25,238 nt of DNA. Origin: Phytophthora quininea (lineage: Eukaryota > Oomycota > Peronosporomycetes > Peronosporales > Peronosporaceae). Where the stretch lies: assembly GCA_011947345.1 (NCBI GenBank), contig JAAVTG010000912.1, positions 1 to 25,238 of the forward strand, read 5' to 3'. A program made the position numbers and the translations under genes. The first letter of the stretch is position 1, and every line of letters starts with the position of its first letter. The notes beneath the pieces are model-generated. The model searched no databases and was not told where the DNA came from. It saw only the letters and a list, made by a program, of their open reading frames with translations. Below, one piece after another: positions 8,144 through 18,904 of this stretch.

Positions 8144-8925
8144 TTACATTTGCGTGGGCGAGCTCTTGATGATCGAGTTGATCCACTCGACTGCGTACGA
8201 CACGCGCGAGTAGACCGACGGGTACTTGCCGCAATCGTAGCCCCAGCTCGACATGCCGACCAAAATGTCATCGGCATCTCCAGTCTTCTTTTCAGGATCA
8301 GAGGGCCACCCTGGTCGCCGGTGCACGAGTCCTTGCCTGGGTTGCCACCAGCGCACATCGACGTGTTAGCAACTGCCAAGTTAATGGCCAAGCAGTCGTC
8401 GTTGGACCACAGCTCCAAGTTGACGCCCTGCAACTCGTATGCGTTAATGCCGTTGTCTGCAGTCGTCTCGCCCCACCCCATCAAGGTCGCCCAAGCGCCC
8501 GGGATAGCATCCGAGCCGTCGGCCGATGCGAAGCTTCACAGGTTTGAACTCGGTCGCTCCAACTTCACCAACGCAAAGTCGTAGTCGACGGTGGTGATGT
8601 TGAAATCGGTGTGGTTCTGCACCGACGCGACCTTGATCTGCTCGCCGTCGTGGGTTCCGTTCAGGAAATGCGTGCCCACGGACACGTAGTTGAGGTCAAA
8701 GCCGAAGGTAGTGCACAGCGCAGTCGTGAGCACGTCGGGCGAGATGAGGGACCCGCCACAGAAGGTGTTTCCTTCGGGTGTCTGGCGAATTCCCACCGTG
8801 TACGTCTTCGAGCCGCTGGGAACGGTCGACCCGCCAAGAACGAGTCGACGCTCTACGTGCTCAGTGTTGGCGTCAGTGCCGGCAAGAAGTCCAAGAGCGA
8901 CGGCGAGGGTGGAGACAGTCTTCAT
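8144..8925 (-). pseudogene. GIP-like copy 4, premature stop and frameshift
   Basis: This is the inverted partner of copy 1. It keeps the ATG (8925-8923), the signal peptide and the stop (8146-8144). It differs by an in-frame loss of one Tyr codon near 8734 in the SPDYVLTT segment, a four-base deletion at about 8549, and a one-base insertion about 18 bases later near 8531. The last two together nearly restore frame but leave a TGA at 8538-8536 between them, so the protein ends after about 129 residues. A one-base deletion near 8293 again breaks the frame after the GDQGGPLIL active-site segment. As written it cannot make a full GIP. The lesions are small and could be low-quality sequence, so an intact allele is possible. 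Confidence 0.8.
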
Positions 8926-8966
8926 AGGAGAAGTTGGCTTGGTGGTTGTAGCGCGCGGTGCGATGC

Positions 8967-8979
8967 AAATTGGGAAGTG
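8967..8979 (-). promoter_or_regulatory. core promoter motif of GIP copy 4
   Basis: The minus strand reads CACTTCCCAATTT, 12 of 13 matches to the oomycete initiator-plus-flanking consensus, 41 bases before the ATG. It differs from the copy 1 motif only at degenerate positions, although the DNA around it has diverged. This supports a functional site. Confidence 0.55.
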
Positions 8980-8989
8980 CTGTTAACGA

Positions 8990-10100
8990 CCACTTTGTCA
9001 GTCCACACAAGCAGCGATTGCGCGGTTCATTTTCGGAAAGACGCGCCGAGGCCAAGCTCTTGGGCTTTGCTGTTGATTTGAAAACGAGTGGGGCTCTGCT
9101 GATTGTGCTGGTGGTGGTGTGTGGTATTCACCTTGTTTACCAGAGGTGTCGTCTTACGAGCAGACAGATCTTCCACGCTGTTGAGAAAGCAATCGACCGT
9201 CATTGCCATATGCATTTGTAATTGCTGAGCTATTAATAATGTTCGTGTGGTTGTCTTCTCAAGCGACTTGAACAATGAACCAAGTACCGTTCGTGCAAGC
9301 AAAGCGAGTTGTTGTCGACACCGGCACTGCAAATGCTTCCGATGTGCACAGGGCCCCGTAATCGCGTGCTTCGTCACGAATAAGTGTCCTGTCGTGGAAA
9401 GAAGTTACATGTACGGATGAAATGATTCAATTTTGCTTTTGAAATCAGGCTTGTTGCTCTCCATATCCACTCAAGAGTTCCTGCCCCAAAACTTGTTCTG
9501 CACTGATGAGGCTTAGTGGTAGTGTCTCGGTGCTCTACGTGACAGCCAACGGGGACACAAGACTGACGAGTATTCTAAGTCCGTACGTATCAATGTCCAG
9601 AGTACGCGGTCGATGCTATCGGGGTGGGCGCGAATCGATCTGAATACGACGAATCCCCGGATATATTATCATGACAAGCCACAAACTGGGGGGATAAATT
9701 TTCATGCGAATTCCCCAACAATGGCACTCATGACAATGCGAACCCTGCCCGACCAGCGCTTCGACGCCATTATGAACATCGCCACGTCGCGCAGGAAGAA
9801 GACGAAGACCGCAAGCAAATTGAACGGAACTGGGTTTCTATGATACGGAACAACGACACCTCCAACGCTGGAGCCAATGCCAGAACCACACCGTGTAGTC
9901 CTCCTCTGTTCCTACAACAACAAGATCGGATAGCAGCTCGTCGTCATCGCAAGGACTCCCGAATTCGCTTCAGCTTCGTCGAACAACTTTACGTTCTGCA
10001 TGATCTACAGTAGTTAGCTACCACAATTCCTCGAGAAAGGAGACTGCACCGCCAATTCTGCCGAAAAATTGTCGTTTTCCTTGGCTAAACAGTCGTGGGG
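8990..10100. other. intergenic, no recognisable gene
   Basis: This region follows the right arm of the inverted repeat. Open frames at 9377-9027 (-) and 9613-9843 (+) are short, have no domain I recognise and no promoter or splice context. I see no transposon ends before 10101. Confidence 0.35.
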
Positions 10101-10109
10101 GCAAAACGG
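10101..10109 (+). repeat. target-site duplication, left copy
   Basis: GCAAAACGG occurs here and again at 10440-10448, directly flanking the hairpin element. The length of nine bases is what Mutator-type transposases make. Confidence 0.6.
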
Positions 10110-10439
10110 GGAAAAACTATGGAGATCGAGGCAACATAAAATGGAATTTTGAGTTTGGTTTCATGGAGCGCTAAAATCTATCGCCCAGCCTAAGCCCAAA
10201 ACTTACGCTCGCTGCGCTCGCCCTGTGTGACCCTAGAAACCTCAAGCCCTTAAAGGGCATCTCGCTTCGCTCGATCAGCGGCCAAGCTATAATACATGCT
10301 TGGTCCGGGGTCTAAGTCCGCGTGCTCCGCACACGGGCCTTAAACTGCCGGCATCGATTTGGGCTTGGTGCTGTTTGTCATAAGTATGGAAAACTTTCAG
10401 AAATTCATTTTACGTTGCCTCGATCTCCATATTTCCCCC
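10110..10439. mobile_element. 330-bp MITE, Mutator-like
   Basis: The two ends are imperfect inverted repeats of about 42 bases. The left end reads GGAAAAACTATGGAGATCGA and on through GGCAACATAAAATGG; the right end, reverse-complemented, reads GGGGGAAATATGGAGATCGA and on through GGCAACGTAAAATG. Weaker pairing continues inward (CAGCCTAAGCCCAAA against CAGCACCAAGCCCAAA). A perfect nine-base direct repeat flanks it. It encodes no protein, so it must be moved in trans. The interior carries short near-palindromic motifs (CGCTCGCTGCGCTCG, CGCTTCGCTCG). TSD length and TIR form point to the MULE superfamily. Confidence 0.68.
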
Positions 10440-10448
10440 GCAAAACGG
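10440..10448 (+). repeat. target-site duplication, right copy
   Basis: This is GCAAAACGG, identical to 10101-10109. The next base differs from the left copy, so the duplication is nine bases at most. Confidence 0.6.
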
Positions 10449-10579
10449 CAGTCCATTGGAGGCTGAGTTGTTGGCCTCCAGCTCAGCCCAAGGCGGGTGA
10501 GCCAGAGGTGTGCCCCAGTGTTTGCATGCCGGGCTAGATGGTGGTCGCCGCCGGGGCAATGTAATCGGGAAGAGTGAGC

Positions 10580-12311
10580 TCTAGAAGTGACCATGGAGTT
10601 TATTGGCACGTACAAGAGGTTGTAGAGCTGGCACCGCTTCAGCCTCCGCAATGTCGCCCGTGATGGCGGTCGGAGAGGTCCTCGCCCTCGTAGTGACGAT
10701 CGGCACGGCACTCGCCCCCAAGGTGATGGACCGTATGCCGATCGGTACGGTACGGCCTGTCGACGGAGGCTTGAACGTCGCACGGCAATTGGCCTTCCCG
10801 CGAACACATCCGGTCTTCGTAGGCGCACCTGCGGGTGTTACGTCCGTAGCGCATGCCGCTCCCGATGTAGCGAAGGCAAGGTTCGCGCCGGGCGCGTCCC
10901 ATAAAATTTGGCGCTTAACATGGTCAGGCATTGGAGGAATACATGCGGCTGAGCCCCGTCGCGTATGGGCGTGGCGAGCTCCGTGGCCATGGTGACATAG
11001 ACGACCCGTATAGTTGCGTAAACGCCGTCGGTCTCCGTAGCGCCAAGCCGGTGAGGGCAGCCTGCCGATCGCTGTTGTTGTAGTCGATCGAGTTCACGGC
11101 CTCGTGGTACTTGCGCCACTACATTGGCGAGTCTTCCATCAGCCAGGCCACGGCACGGCCGAGGAAAATATTTGCGTAGATCACCGCTAGAGTCACTCAG
11201 TCACCATTATCTTGTCACGCGCGGCGTTGGCGCGTACGAACGTCTCAAGCCGCAGCGCCAACCAGGGCACATGCTCAAAGAAGAACACCTCACCGAATGT
11301 TCTGAAGCCGGTGATCGCGGCTACGATCTCTTCGTAACTATTGCAAGTGACCGCGACTAGCGGTAAGGTCGCACTCGACCTAAAGTTGCTAGCGAAATTT
11401 GCATTTGAGGAGCCTCGCTTCAGTCTGTCCATCTCGGACGTGGGCCGGAAGTGCAGGATGGAGAGGCCTCGACTGCCCAACCGTCCGCTATACATTGCCA
11501 TCAGCGCTGTGTGGGGCGCCTTAAACGGCACAGCGGGGTACTCTCGGAGCTGTAAAACAAATAGCATTACGGTGGTCTACGCACCTTTGGAAGTCGAGTA
11601 TGCTAAATACCCGATGCGCGGCGAATTGACGGGCCTGAGTCGGTTGATATTCGCCTTTGACGTGCGTGCGGGAACTCCGAAGCTTGAGCGTTGGAGGTTC
11701 TGAACCTCGGAAGGGGGCATGTCGCTAGGGCGGTCCGTCGGTGGCTGCGTCCACTGCCTCGTTGTGAGGCTGGGCGTAGGGTGACCATAGCGCGAGGTAC
11801 GCGATGGTGTCGACCAGTGCTGATTGCGCTGCTGCAGGTCGACCACAAGTTCGAATAGTCGGTTGACCTTGCCTTCGAGACTTGAGCCCAACGCATCGGG
11901 TTGTGCGGTAGGCTGGGACGGCGTTGGTGTCGGCGCAGTCGCTGCCGTGGGCACCGTTGGCACGGTGAAACTCTTCATGAACTCGTCCAGGTTAAATGCC
12001 CTCGATGGGAGCGGTTGAGAGCTGTCGTCATCGGGGCAGTCCACCAAGGCCGGTTCACGACGACCGTTGCCATTAGAAGCGGCTGGAGGTGTCAGCCTCG
12101 GTGCACCAGACGGCAGACGGGGCGGGGTCCCGTCGGAGTCCTCCACAGCCACACAATTGATCGACGCGTAGTCAACGCCGGTGCAGATCTCTTTGGGGGA
12201 GGGGCTCTTAACGCATGGGTTCCTCAGCGTGTCAGAAACGTGTACGGCTGAGTAGACGGTAACGACGATTACTGTAGCCGGTATGAGGCGTTTGGTGACA
12301 AACTGTCCCAC
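10580..12311 (-). pseudogene. degenerate gag-like remnant of a retroelement
   Basis: Reading leftward, three successive frames make one broken protein. The first (12311-11577) is rich in Pro, Thr and Ser and ends in a coiled-coil-like segment (LEGKVNRLFELVVDLQQR). The second (11567-11193) is the best conserved in appearance (ALMAMYSGRLGSRGLSILHF, then MDRLKRGSS). The third stretch below 11190 switches frame several times and contains a Cys-rich piece (CLRYIGSGMRYGRNTRRCAY) that looks like a gag zinc-binding segment. The overall order (Pro-rich, capsid-like, Cys-rich) resembles ORF1/gag proteins of multicopy Phytophthora retroelements; I recognise this only loosely. I see no reverse transcriptase, integrase or LTRs, so it is a fragment at best. 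Confidence 0.4.
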
Positions 12312-13866
12312 AGTGACAATACTGCCCCCTTACACCCATAGCGCGCGGACGTATGGGTCGTTTATGACAGCCTTGTTAGAGAGAGATTACGGTAAGAATA
12401 TGAGGAACTATTTGCTTATCGTTGTCGATAATTGCATCGCAAACAGATTGCTAGAACACGTTTGAGAATTTCATCGATAGAGTGCTCGAATCACTGGCTG
12501 AATTTGGCCGTGAAAGTAAAGAAGACTCTTTGGTGGTATAGCGGTGTAGGAATCAGGCCCTGACAACGCAAAAGAATGTGCTGTAGGATTAAATTCCGGA
12601 GAATACCAACATCATCGAGCGTGGATTTAGCCTCGCGTGGATTGTATTTGGTAATCGGTAATGGACGTCACCGGACAACTCGATACACGGTGGAGACGTT
12701 TTTGTTTCGGCGCGTGAACAAACGTCTTTCAGGTTGATGGAGTTCTGTTGGTAGGCTCACTACTCTGGAAGTTTGATAAGTCACTTGCGCAATGTATTGC
12801 AATAGTTGATTTTGCATAGATCATGACCCGAATGACTTATTGCTGTATTTTCCTTTATGCAGCATATTATTTATTACCCATCCGGACCTAAAAAAGAAGC
12901 AAGTGGCTTCTGATGATTGGGATACTGCATAACCAACTAATTCATGAGTTCTAAACGTACAGGTAGGCTAGGTTCCTCGACTCAAATCTGAAGACACACC
13001 TGCGTAAGCTGACTATCTCAGCGGTTCAAACATAGACTGAGTAAGGCCCTTTGTATACGTTAAAATAGATGGGAATATTGACTTTATCAAATACACAAGG
13101 CGATGATGATGTTACTCTGGGTAATAACATACGTAACGGCAAATTGTTTAACACTATAGATTAAGAAACGCGATCCGACCTTCGAGATAAATTGTTAGTT
13201 GTCGCACAGACCGTTGATCATCGCAACAAATTCACCCGTATTTCGTAAACGCTGTAGTAATATGAGACTTCCAAAGGGCAGCGGTAAGGCGACATCCGAA
13301 TTGATGAGACCGTGGTGATCAGAACGGACCCACCACCTAATCGAGCGTTATATCTAGCTGCCAGTGAACAACCATCATCACCAGTAACCCTTGAACAACC
13401 ACATCAAATTTACCGTTGGTTCATGTCCGGATATCAATACGGTTGTGTGTGCGACTTCGAATCGGTTATAATTTGTGTTGCTCGTGATCATGTCCCAAGT
13501 GGGTTGTCTATTCAAGCTTTGGCAAGATATCGAAGTGCAAGGTTAATTTATTAGTTAATGATTAAACAGTCCAACGAAATATCGTAAGCCCGACATAAAT
13601 GAAAGAAAAAAACTTCAGTTTTTTGCCAGCATCTGGATAACGAAGTCCCCCAGATTTCTGGCACGTCTATGGTATCGAGGGGGAGATCGTCAACAGGACC
13701 AAGCAAAATAATAATAAAAAAATGATTTATTTTTATGACCTCATTGGGCGCTGTTTAAATTATTGGTCAAATTTAGGAGCTTTTAGGAGCTTGTTGCTTT
13801 GTCAGTGGGGGTGAGGAAACCGAGGGCTGATCGGATTACCAAAAACCCCAGACTACCTGAAAATAT
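12312..13866. other. no recognisable gene; scattered open fragments
   Basis: On the + strand two adjoining fragments at about 12360-12540 look protein-like (YGKNMRNYLLIVVDNCIANR, then ENFIDRVLESLAEFGRESKE) but sit in different frames and have no family I know. From 12560 to 13866 the DNA is AT-rich with no convincing frame. The 13312-13554 frame has no domain. This is probably decayed repeat sequence. Confidence 0.3.
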
Positions 13867-14046
13867 ATGAAGACGAAGCGCACGAAAGTGACAAAGGTAT
13901 CTGTTGATGGTCGTTTGAATGTTTTGGACGCTAGAGACGACGAACAAGATCCTCCTGGGTGTGATATGACTTTTGGGTATGACTACTACGAATCCGAGAC
14001 CATTTTTAGTACGACCATTGAGCATGAAACTATTGTAGGTTTATAG
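13867..14046 (+). CDS. small unassigned ORF (59 aa), doubtful
   Basis: The frame runs from ATG to TAG and its residue mix is unlike random AT-rich DNA: a basic start (KTKRTKVTKV), then acidic and aromatic residues (DARDDEQDPPG, FGYDYYESE). A stop lies just upstream in frame, and no promoter motif or splice site supports expression. It is more likely a fragment of a larger dead gene than a complete one. Confidence 0.15.
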   Translation: MKTKRTKVTKVSVDGRLNVLDARDDEQDPPGCDMTFGYDYYESETIFSTTIEHETIVGL

Positions 14047-15132
14047 ATTACATTATTTTTATAGCTTGCTAGGAGCGGGAGCGTTAGATGGTTGGTCGAT
14101 ACTGGCCAGAATATGTTACCTGCATATTCAATCACACTCGTTGTTTGAAGTTACTTCGCTTAATATGCAAAGTCGCTACTCGTATATAGGTAAGCCTACC
14201 ATTATAACATAAGTTTTATTTGAGATTATCCGTACTATAGCGTCTACTATTTCTATGCGAGACGGTCACGATAATAAAAATGACGATGCTTATCTTAAAG
14301 GTTTACGCTACCGCTGTTTTGGATATACATTCGCGTTCTGTGTTTTCAAATCCACACTTCTACTTAGCAGCCTTTGAGAACAGCGTCAACTTCCGGGTAT
14401 CGAGTGTGTGGCGAGGTATGTGTGCTAGACTCTGTGGTGTTGGTTGGCTTCGCTGTTTTTGTTTTCTGTTCGAGAGAAAACGGGGAATGCATACAATTTT
14501 GCTGAATAGTTTTATGTTTGATAGCACCCTTTGCTTATACTGGGGCGTTAACACCTTGTATTGGAAGACGCACTTGATCTGTATGACCGGGAGTCGTGAG
14601 TTGAAAGGAAAAGGAACAGTGAGATTAGAATGTTAGCTTCGCTATCCGTAAGCTCCAGCAAACAATTAAGCGGGTTTCAACCGCTTCCCATACATGTGAC
14701 CCGCGCCATAGTGCTCCAAGTATGCTCCGTAGCGCTGTCCGGGCGCTTATCTCAGTTTGGGCGGGTGACTAAGGCGACATCCTTCAACGTAGATAATATC
14801 CTTCAATGCTGTCAGCGTTGCAGCATGTCACCGATGCAATTTCCAACACCTTGTACAATACAAACCTTTGTTTGCGGTTGTTGACTATTCTTGTTGAAGT
14901 ACATGCAAGTCATGCACTGATGTTTATGCGGTGTTTATGTACATACCGATTACTGCGGTGGCTGCCAGTTGTTGCTGATCGTCATCAAAAGCTGACGTAC
15001 GTCGATTCCCATTAAGTGCAGATCGGAAGGTTCTATCTATATAAGGACCGCCATTTTGGGGGCTGTCCTGTATGCCGAACGCGGTCAGGAATTAACCGAG
15101 CGAATCGTTTTCTTAGACAATTCGTGGCGATT
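14047..15132. other. no recognisable gene
   Basis: Open frames at 14280-14636 and 14630-15015 on the + strand show no domain, no codon pattern like the genes on the left, and no neighbour that would explain them. I see no repeat ends. Confidence 0.3.
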
Positions 15133-15314
15133 TTGATAGCCACCTACTATCCAAGCTGCTGAACCACTGCAACAACAGGAATCTCACGTCTGGCAGATCC
15201 AAGTAGAATGGATTGGGCAAGATGCCCTCGAGGTATTGGGTGTGGCAGCCGCGATTCCGTGCGATGACGTCCCTAAGATCGTTGACAAGTTAGTTCAAAC
15301 GTCTACCAGCTGAT
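15133..15314 (+). pseudogene. unassigned coding remnant
   Basis: About 60 codons are open here and read like protein (ESHVWQIQVEWIGQDALEVL, then AIPCDDVPKIVDKLVQ) before a TGA. The sequence on both sides is full of stops in this frame. No family is recognised. The setting among transposon debris suggests a fragment of a mobile-element polyprotein. Confidence 0.22.
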
Positions 15315-15699
15315 TCGTCATCATCCACGCAGATCTGAGCCATTACATCCGTTGACGCCAGTGGGATACATGATTGATGCCCGTGACGATCTCTCACGAG
15401 TTTTCACCTGATTCAAATTTCGCACACGACCTTGCCTTTTTATCGAAAAGAACAAAGGCTGCATGGTGAATCGGGGGTCTCAAGAATTTTGGCGGGCAGC
15501 CGACCGACAACTTGAGCTGACCAACGTTAAATGGTCGATGCGATTGCAGCACCTCGGGCTTGGGGACAACCAAACGGTAGGCGTTGTATCGAGCACACGC
15601 TAGACGGGAAATGGTACCAACCATTTTTGCAAAGTTGTTGACAGTCGAGTCTCGCTCAGGGTCGTAGTCTGGTTGTCCCATTCTGTTGGTCTGGCCCTT

Positions 15700-16464
15700 T
15701 CACGGTTCATGCGACCATTATTTGGACCTAGAAAGGATGGTCTGCGGAATAGTATGTACTTGTTCACCATAGAATGCCTGTTTAACAGCAGTACATGTAT
15801 GACGTGTTAAGCACGAGATTGCCAAAGCGAGTACATCTACCTGTTAAACCGGAGCATGGCTGCTAATATGGGCGCAAACAATAAAATTTCCTTCCATCAA
15901 CGCGCTGTGAATGAAACAGCATACAAACATTAGTAGTTGTGAATGTATATGCATGTAGTAAAACCTTGAACGACACGGTCAAAGAGACCATTGGGGAGAT
16001 CGGGTGCTGGGCTGTGATGCCCGGATATTGGTCCCTTCCTCTTCACTCGTGCTGTCGCTGCCGTGAATGCATGATGAAGGAAAGTTACCCTTGACGTGAG
16101 AACTTGTCGAGTGCAGCGGAAACTACCCGATCCCCGATAAGATCCTCAGTATCCAGTGTGGGATCAGGTAAAACAGGACGCTGGCTCATCCCGATCTTAA
16201 CAGGCTCTGAACGAGCCAACCCAAACGTGTTTGAGCACGGCATATGCGTTTTACTTTAAGTACGACCCTCCAGCACCAACCATAACCCTCTAGCTAATAC
16301 GCAACACAATTGCTTTTACCAGCCCCCACCACCACCCTAACGCAAGCTTGTGCTTGTCCTTCTTCGTCTCCTTCAGAGATTGTGCATCAACAAAATAATA
16401 AGAGATAGTCGCCAACTAGGACACTTTGAAATTGTGGACTCCGAGCATCTCATCGAGTTTTTTA
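15700..16464. other. no recognisable gene; possible solo LTR not proven
   Basis: The stretch is free of long frames. The segment from about 15990 (TGTGATGCCCGG) to about 16390 begins and ends loosely like a long terminal repeat, but I find no second copy in the window and no target-site duplication. Confidence 0.25.
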
Positions 16465-17067
16465 TTACTCAACGCGGCCGGTAACGCAGAATGAAGTACC
16501 ACACGGGGCGGTCGTCACTGAGGTCAATAAGGGTAATATAAATAAGGGACGGTTCCCATTACTAGCGATCATGGAAGTATTGCGAATCACACACAGGAGC
16601 CTGCCGATGCCTGCACACTCTACTAATGCATCGCAAACGGCTTCCAGATCTTCATGGAGCGTGAGCGTAGATAACACCTGCAAACGGTACTTCAGATAAC
16701 CTACATATATGCACTGGTTCTTCACTTGAACAGATTTCCCGGCCAACGTGGTCCCTAGGAACTGCATATAACCCTGGTGGGCCTTTTCTAGCGGTAACTG
16801 GGACAGTTTTAGAAATGTCAATGCGGCCCCGCCGTAGTGCAGATACAGGACGCATACGGTGACACCTATTCGCTGTGGCTTGTTCTCCGCTGAACATGTT
16901 CTGCAAGTGCGGGACTTTGACACAAGCCGACATGACAGAGGTGTTGTGCGCTCTCGCCAGGCCATGGTGGTACTGTGGCGGAGAGAGTTCTTGACGTACA
17001 CCCTACGCCGGGCTCTGGAGCAGCGCATAAAGCCGCTATTGTGACCGAATAGAATCTTTGATTCCAA
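16465..17067 (-). CDS. unassigned 200-aa ORF, doubtful
   Basis: This is the longest uninterrupted frame in the 12-19 kb region. It has a basic first third, two closely spaced cysteines (CRTCSAEN), and a middle part that reads like protein (LTFLKLSQLPLEKAHQGYMQ, then LTLHEDLEAVCDALVECAG). I recognise no domain. The C-terminal 40 residues are less convincing. Competing frames on the same strand are also open, so part of this may be chance. It lies among dead elements and has no clear promoter. Confidence 0.22.
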   Translation of the reverse strand: MESKILFGHNSGFMRCSRARRRVYVKNSLRHSTTMAWRERTTPLSCRLVSKSRTCRTCSAENKPQRIGVTVCVLYLHYGGAALTFLKLSQLPLEKAHQGYMQFLGTTLAGKSVQVKNQCIYVGYLKYRLQVLSTLTLHEDLEAVCDALVECAGIGRLLCVIRNTSMIASNGNRPLFILPLLTSVTTAPCGTSFCVTGRVE

Positions 17068-18904
17068 TCGAGCGAAACGAATTCGACGGATAGATTTGCA
17101 GCTCGCTGCGGTGAATAGTTGATAACAGGAACTGCAATAATAATACGAGAGAGATACTGAAAACGGTTACTATATAAGAAATACAACTTGCCGAGATGCG
17201 GTGCTAGCTGTGTGGTAATACTGAACCGAAAACCCTCACTTGCAGTCCTATTTGGATTATCTACTAAATCAGCATAGCGGCCTGTTGTTCAAAGCCTATT
17301 TGGCTTGCCATTCAGAATACAACACCTAATCATATCTATGACTGCGATTCTCACATAGAATGAGCTGATCACGATTTTCTGCCTAATCGTGGCGATGGAC
17401 GCATCAACAACGGTGCGCCTCAAGTTGTCTTCCTCTATCCTGATGTTTGCTCGGAGGATGTTGATCCGCTGAGATCCAGACGGGTAATTTCTGATCAGTT
17501 CTCCTTGCAAATAGCGGTGTGATTGTCACACCCTCTTCGGCGTACCACGCCAATTCATCCATGTATTCGTAACTCGCGCAAGCTGGCTGCAGTACCACCA
17601 GGAGAAAGATTTGGTAGTCGTCGGAGTCCTTCACAAAGTATTTTATGCGATGCGGATGTGTTCAACTCCCTAAAACCCATTGAACGATTCCAACCATGCC
17701 CGCGCTCCACCGTGGGCGGTGACACTGACATACATGCTTGCTGGGATAGCCATCGCATTTGCGACCACAGGCTCTCCACAGATGTGCACGACGACACAAC
17801 GGCTAACCGATGAGAAGCATGATGTCAATCGGCCAAATTATACCATCGATGTGGCTGCGCTCATCTCGGCACCTCCGAAGCAGCGCCTAAAAGTACCAGA
17901 AATGGCATCAATGCCGAGGCGTGTCACGATAAAATCTGATATCCCCTAACAAACTTTCAAGACCAACCCACTGACTGAGACTAGTCAAACCTTTGCCACC
18001 GTGGGTTTAATGCTGTGCCACAACCACACCTTAAGGCACCATGCGGATAAGCAACCGAACACCCCTCCGCTCGCTTGCTGCAGGTAGCTCTCACAACGGC
18101 AGACAACTTGAGAATGTATTCGCGAAAGCAAGCTTGCCAAAGAGTTTCTCAAAGCTGGCGTCACCTGGCGCCAACGTCCATCAACAGCCGAACAAAAAAA
18201 TAAAAACACATTTGCAAAACAATATGTCACTATACACCCTATTGGAAATGCCATACATGCCGTGCATATCTAAGCTGCTGTACAAAATCTCCGCAGTTAC
18301 ATGTAGGAAAGATATAGCAGCAGAGAGAGAAGGCTGAGCGGTCGCGCTTAGTCCAAGATTTAGGGTAAGAGAACAACAAGTTGCTGTTTGCGTGTTAAGG
18401 CATTGGAAATGTCAACTTGTTCAGTTTCTAGATACCAAAACAACAACGTCGCAACGTACAGGGGCTGTGGCCACCAGGGTGTGTGAAAATAATTTCCTGT
18501 TAATACAACATGCTTCCCCACCCATGTTTTGACGCGATTCTGATCACGAATCACCGTCTGTACTAGGGCGTTGCATAACTGACTACACTCTTTTTTCGTT
18601 GTATACTACAATAAACGTCGTCGTCTTCCTGATAAAAAAGCGAGCCGAGTTCGATGAAACGTAAATAGACATCTTTGACGTCATGTAGTGAGATCGTGTA
18701 TCCGACGAATAGACATCCCTTAAATTACGCAAACCCAAGCGGTCAATTTGATGAACGGCGCTCTGGAGGGCACAAGTCAAATCCGGATAGATTCCCACCC
18801 CTCATACAATTTATACAAATTGAAGGCAATCGCGAGCAAACAAAAGCAACAATTTTGTGATGCAGTGAGCTTGAGTATGGGAGATGCTAATTCTGTGGCT
18901 ACAG
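17068..18904. other. no recognisable gene; one short protein-like remnant
   Basis: On the minus strand around 17665-17480 a frame reads like protein (RIKYFVKDSDDYQIFLLVVL, then YEYMDELAWYAEEGVTITPL) but is bounded by stops and joins nothing recognisable. Other frames between 17680 and 18904 have no domain. This is probably decayed repeats. Confidence 0.28.

Larger units (their letters stand above)
7213..8951 (-). repeat. right arm of the long inverted repeat
   Basis: This is the reverse-complement partner of 3045-4792. It contains the 5' part of GIP copy 3, the spacer, and all of copy 4. Diagnostic bases pair copy 3 with copy 2 and copy 4 with copy 1: for example AACGGG versus AACGGA in the FLNGT codons at 4665 and 3347. 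So a two-gene block was duplicated and inverted as a unit. The right arm has extra small indels, all within or near the GIP genes or spacer. Confidence 0.88.

Noticed and set aside
14280..14636. 118-aa plus-strand open frame
   Set aside because: It has no domain, an unlikely composition and no supporting context.
15985..16395. possible solo LTR
   Set aside because: There is no second copy in the window, no target-site duplication, and the end motifs are weak.
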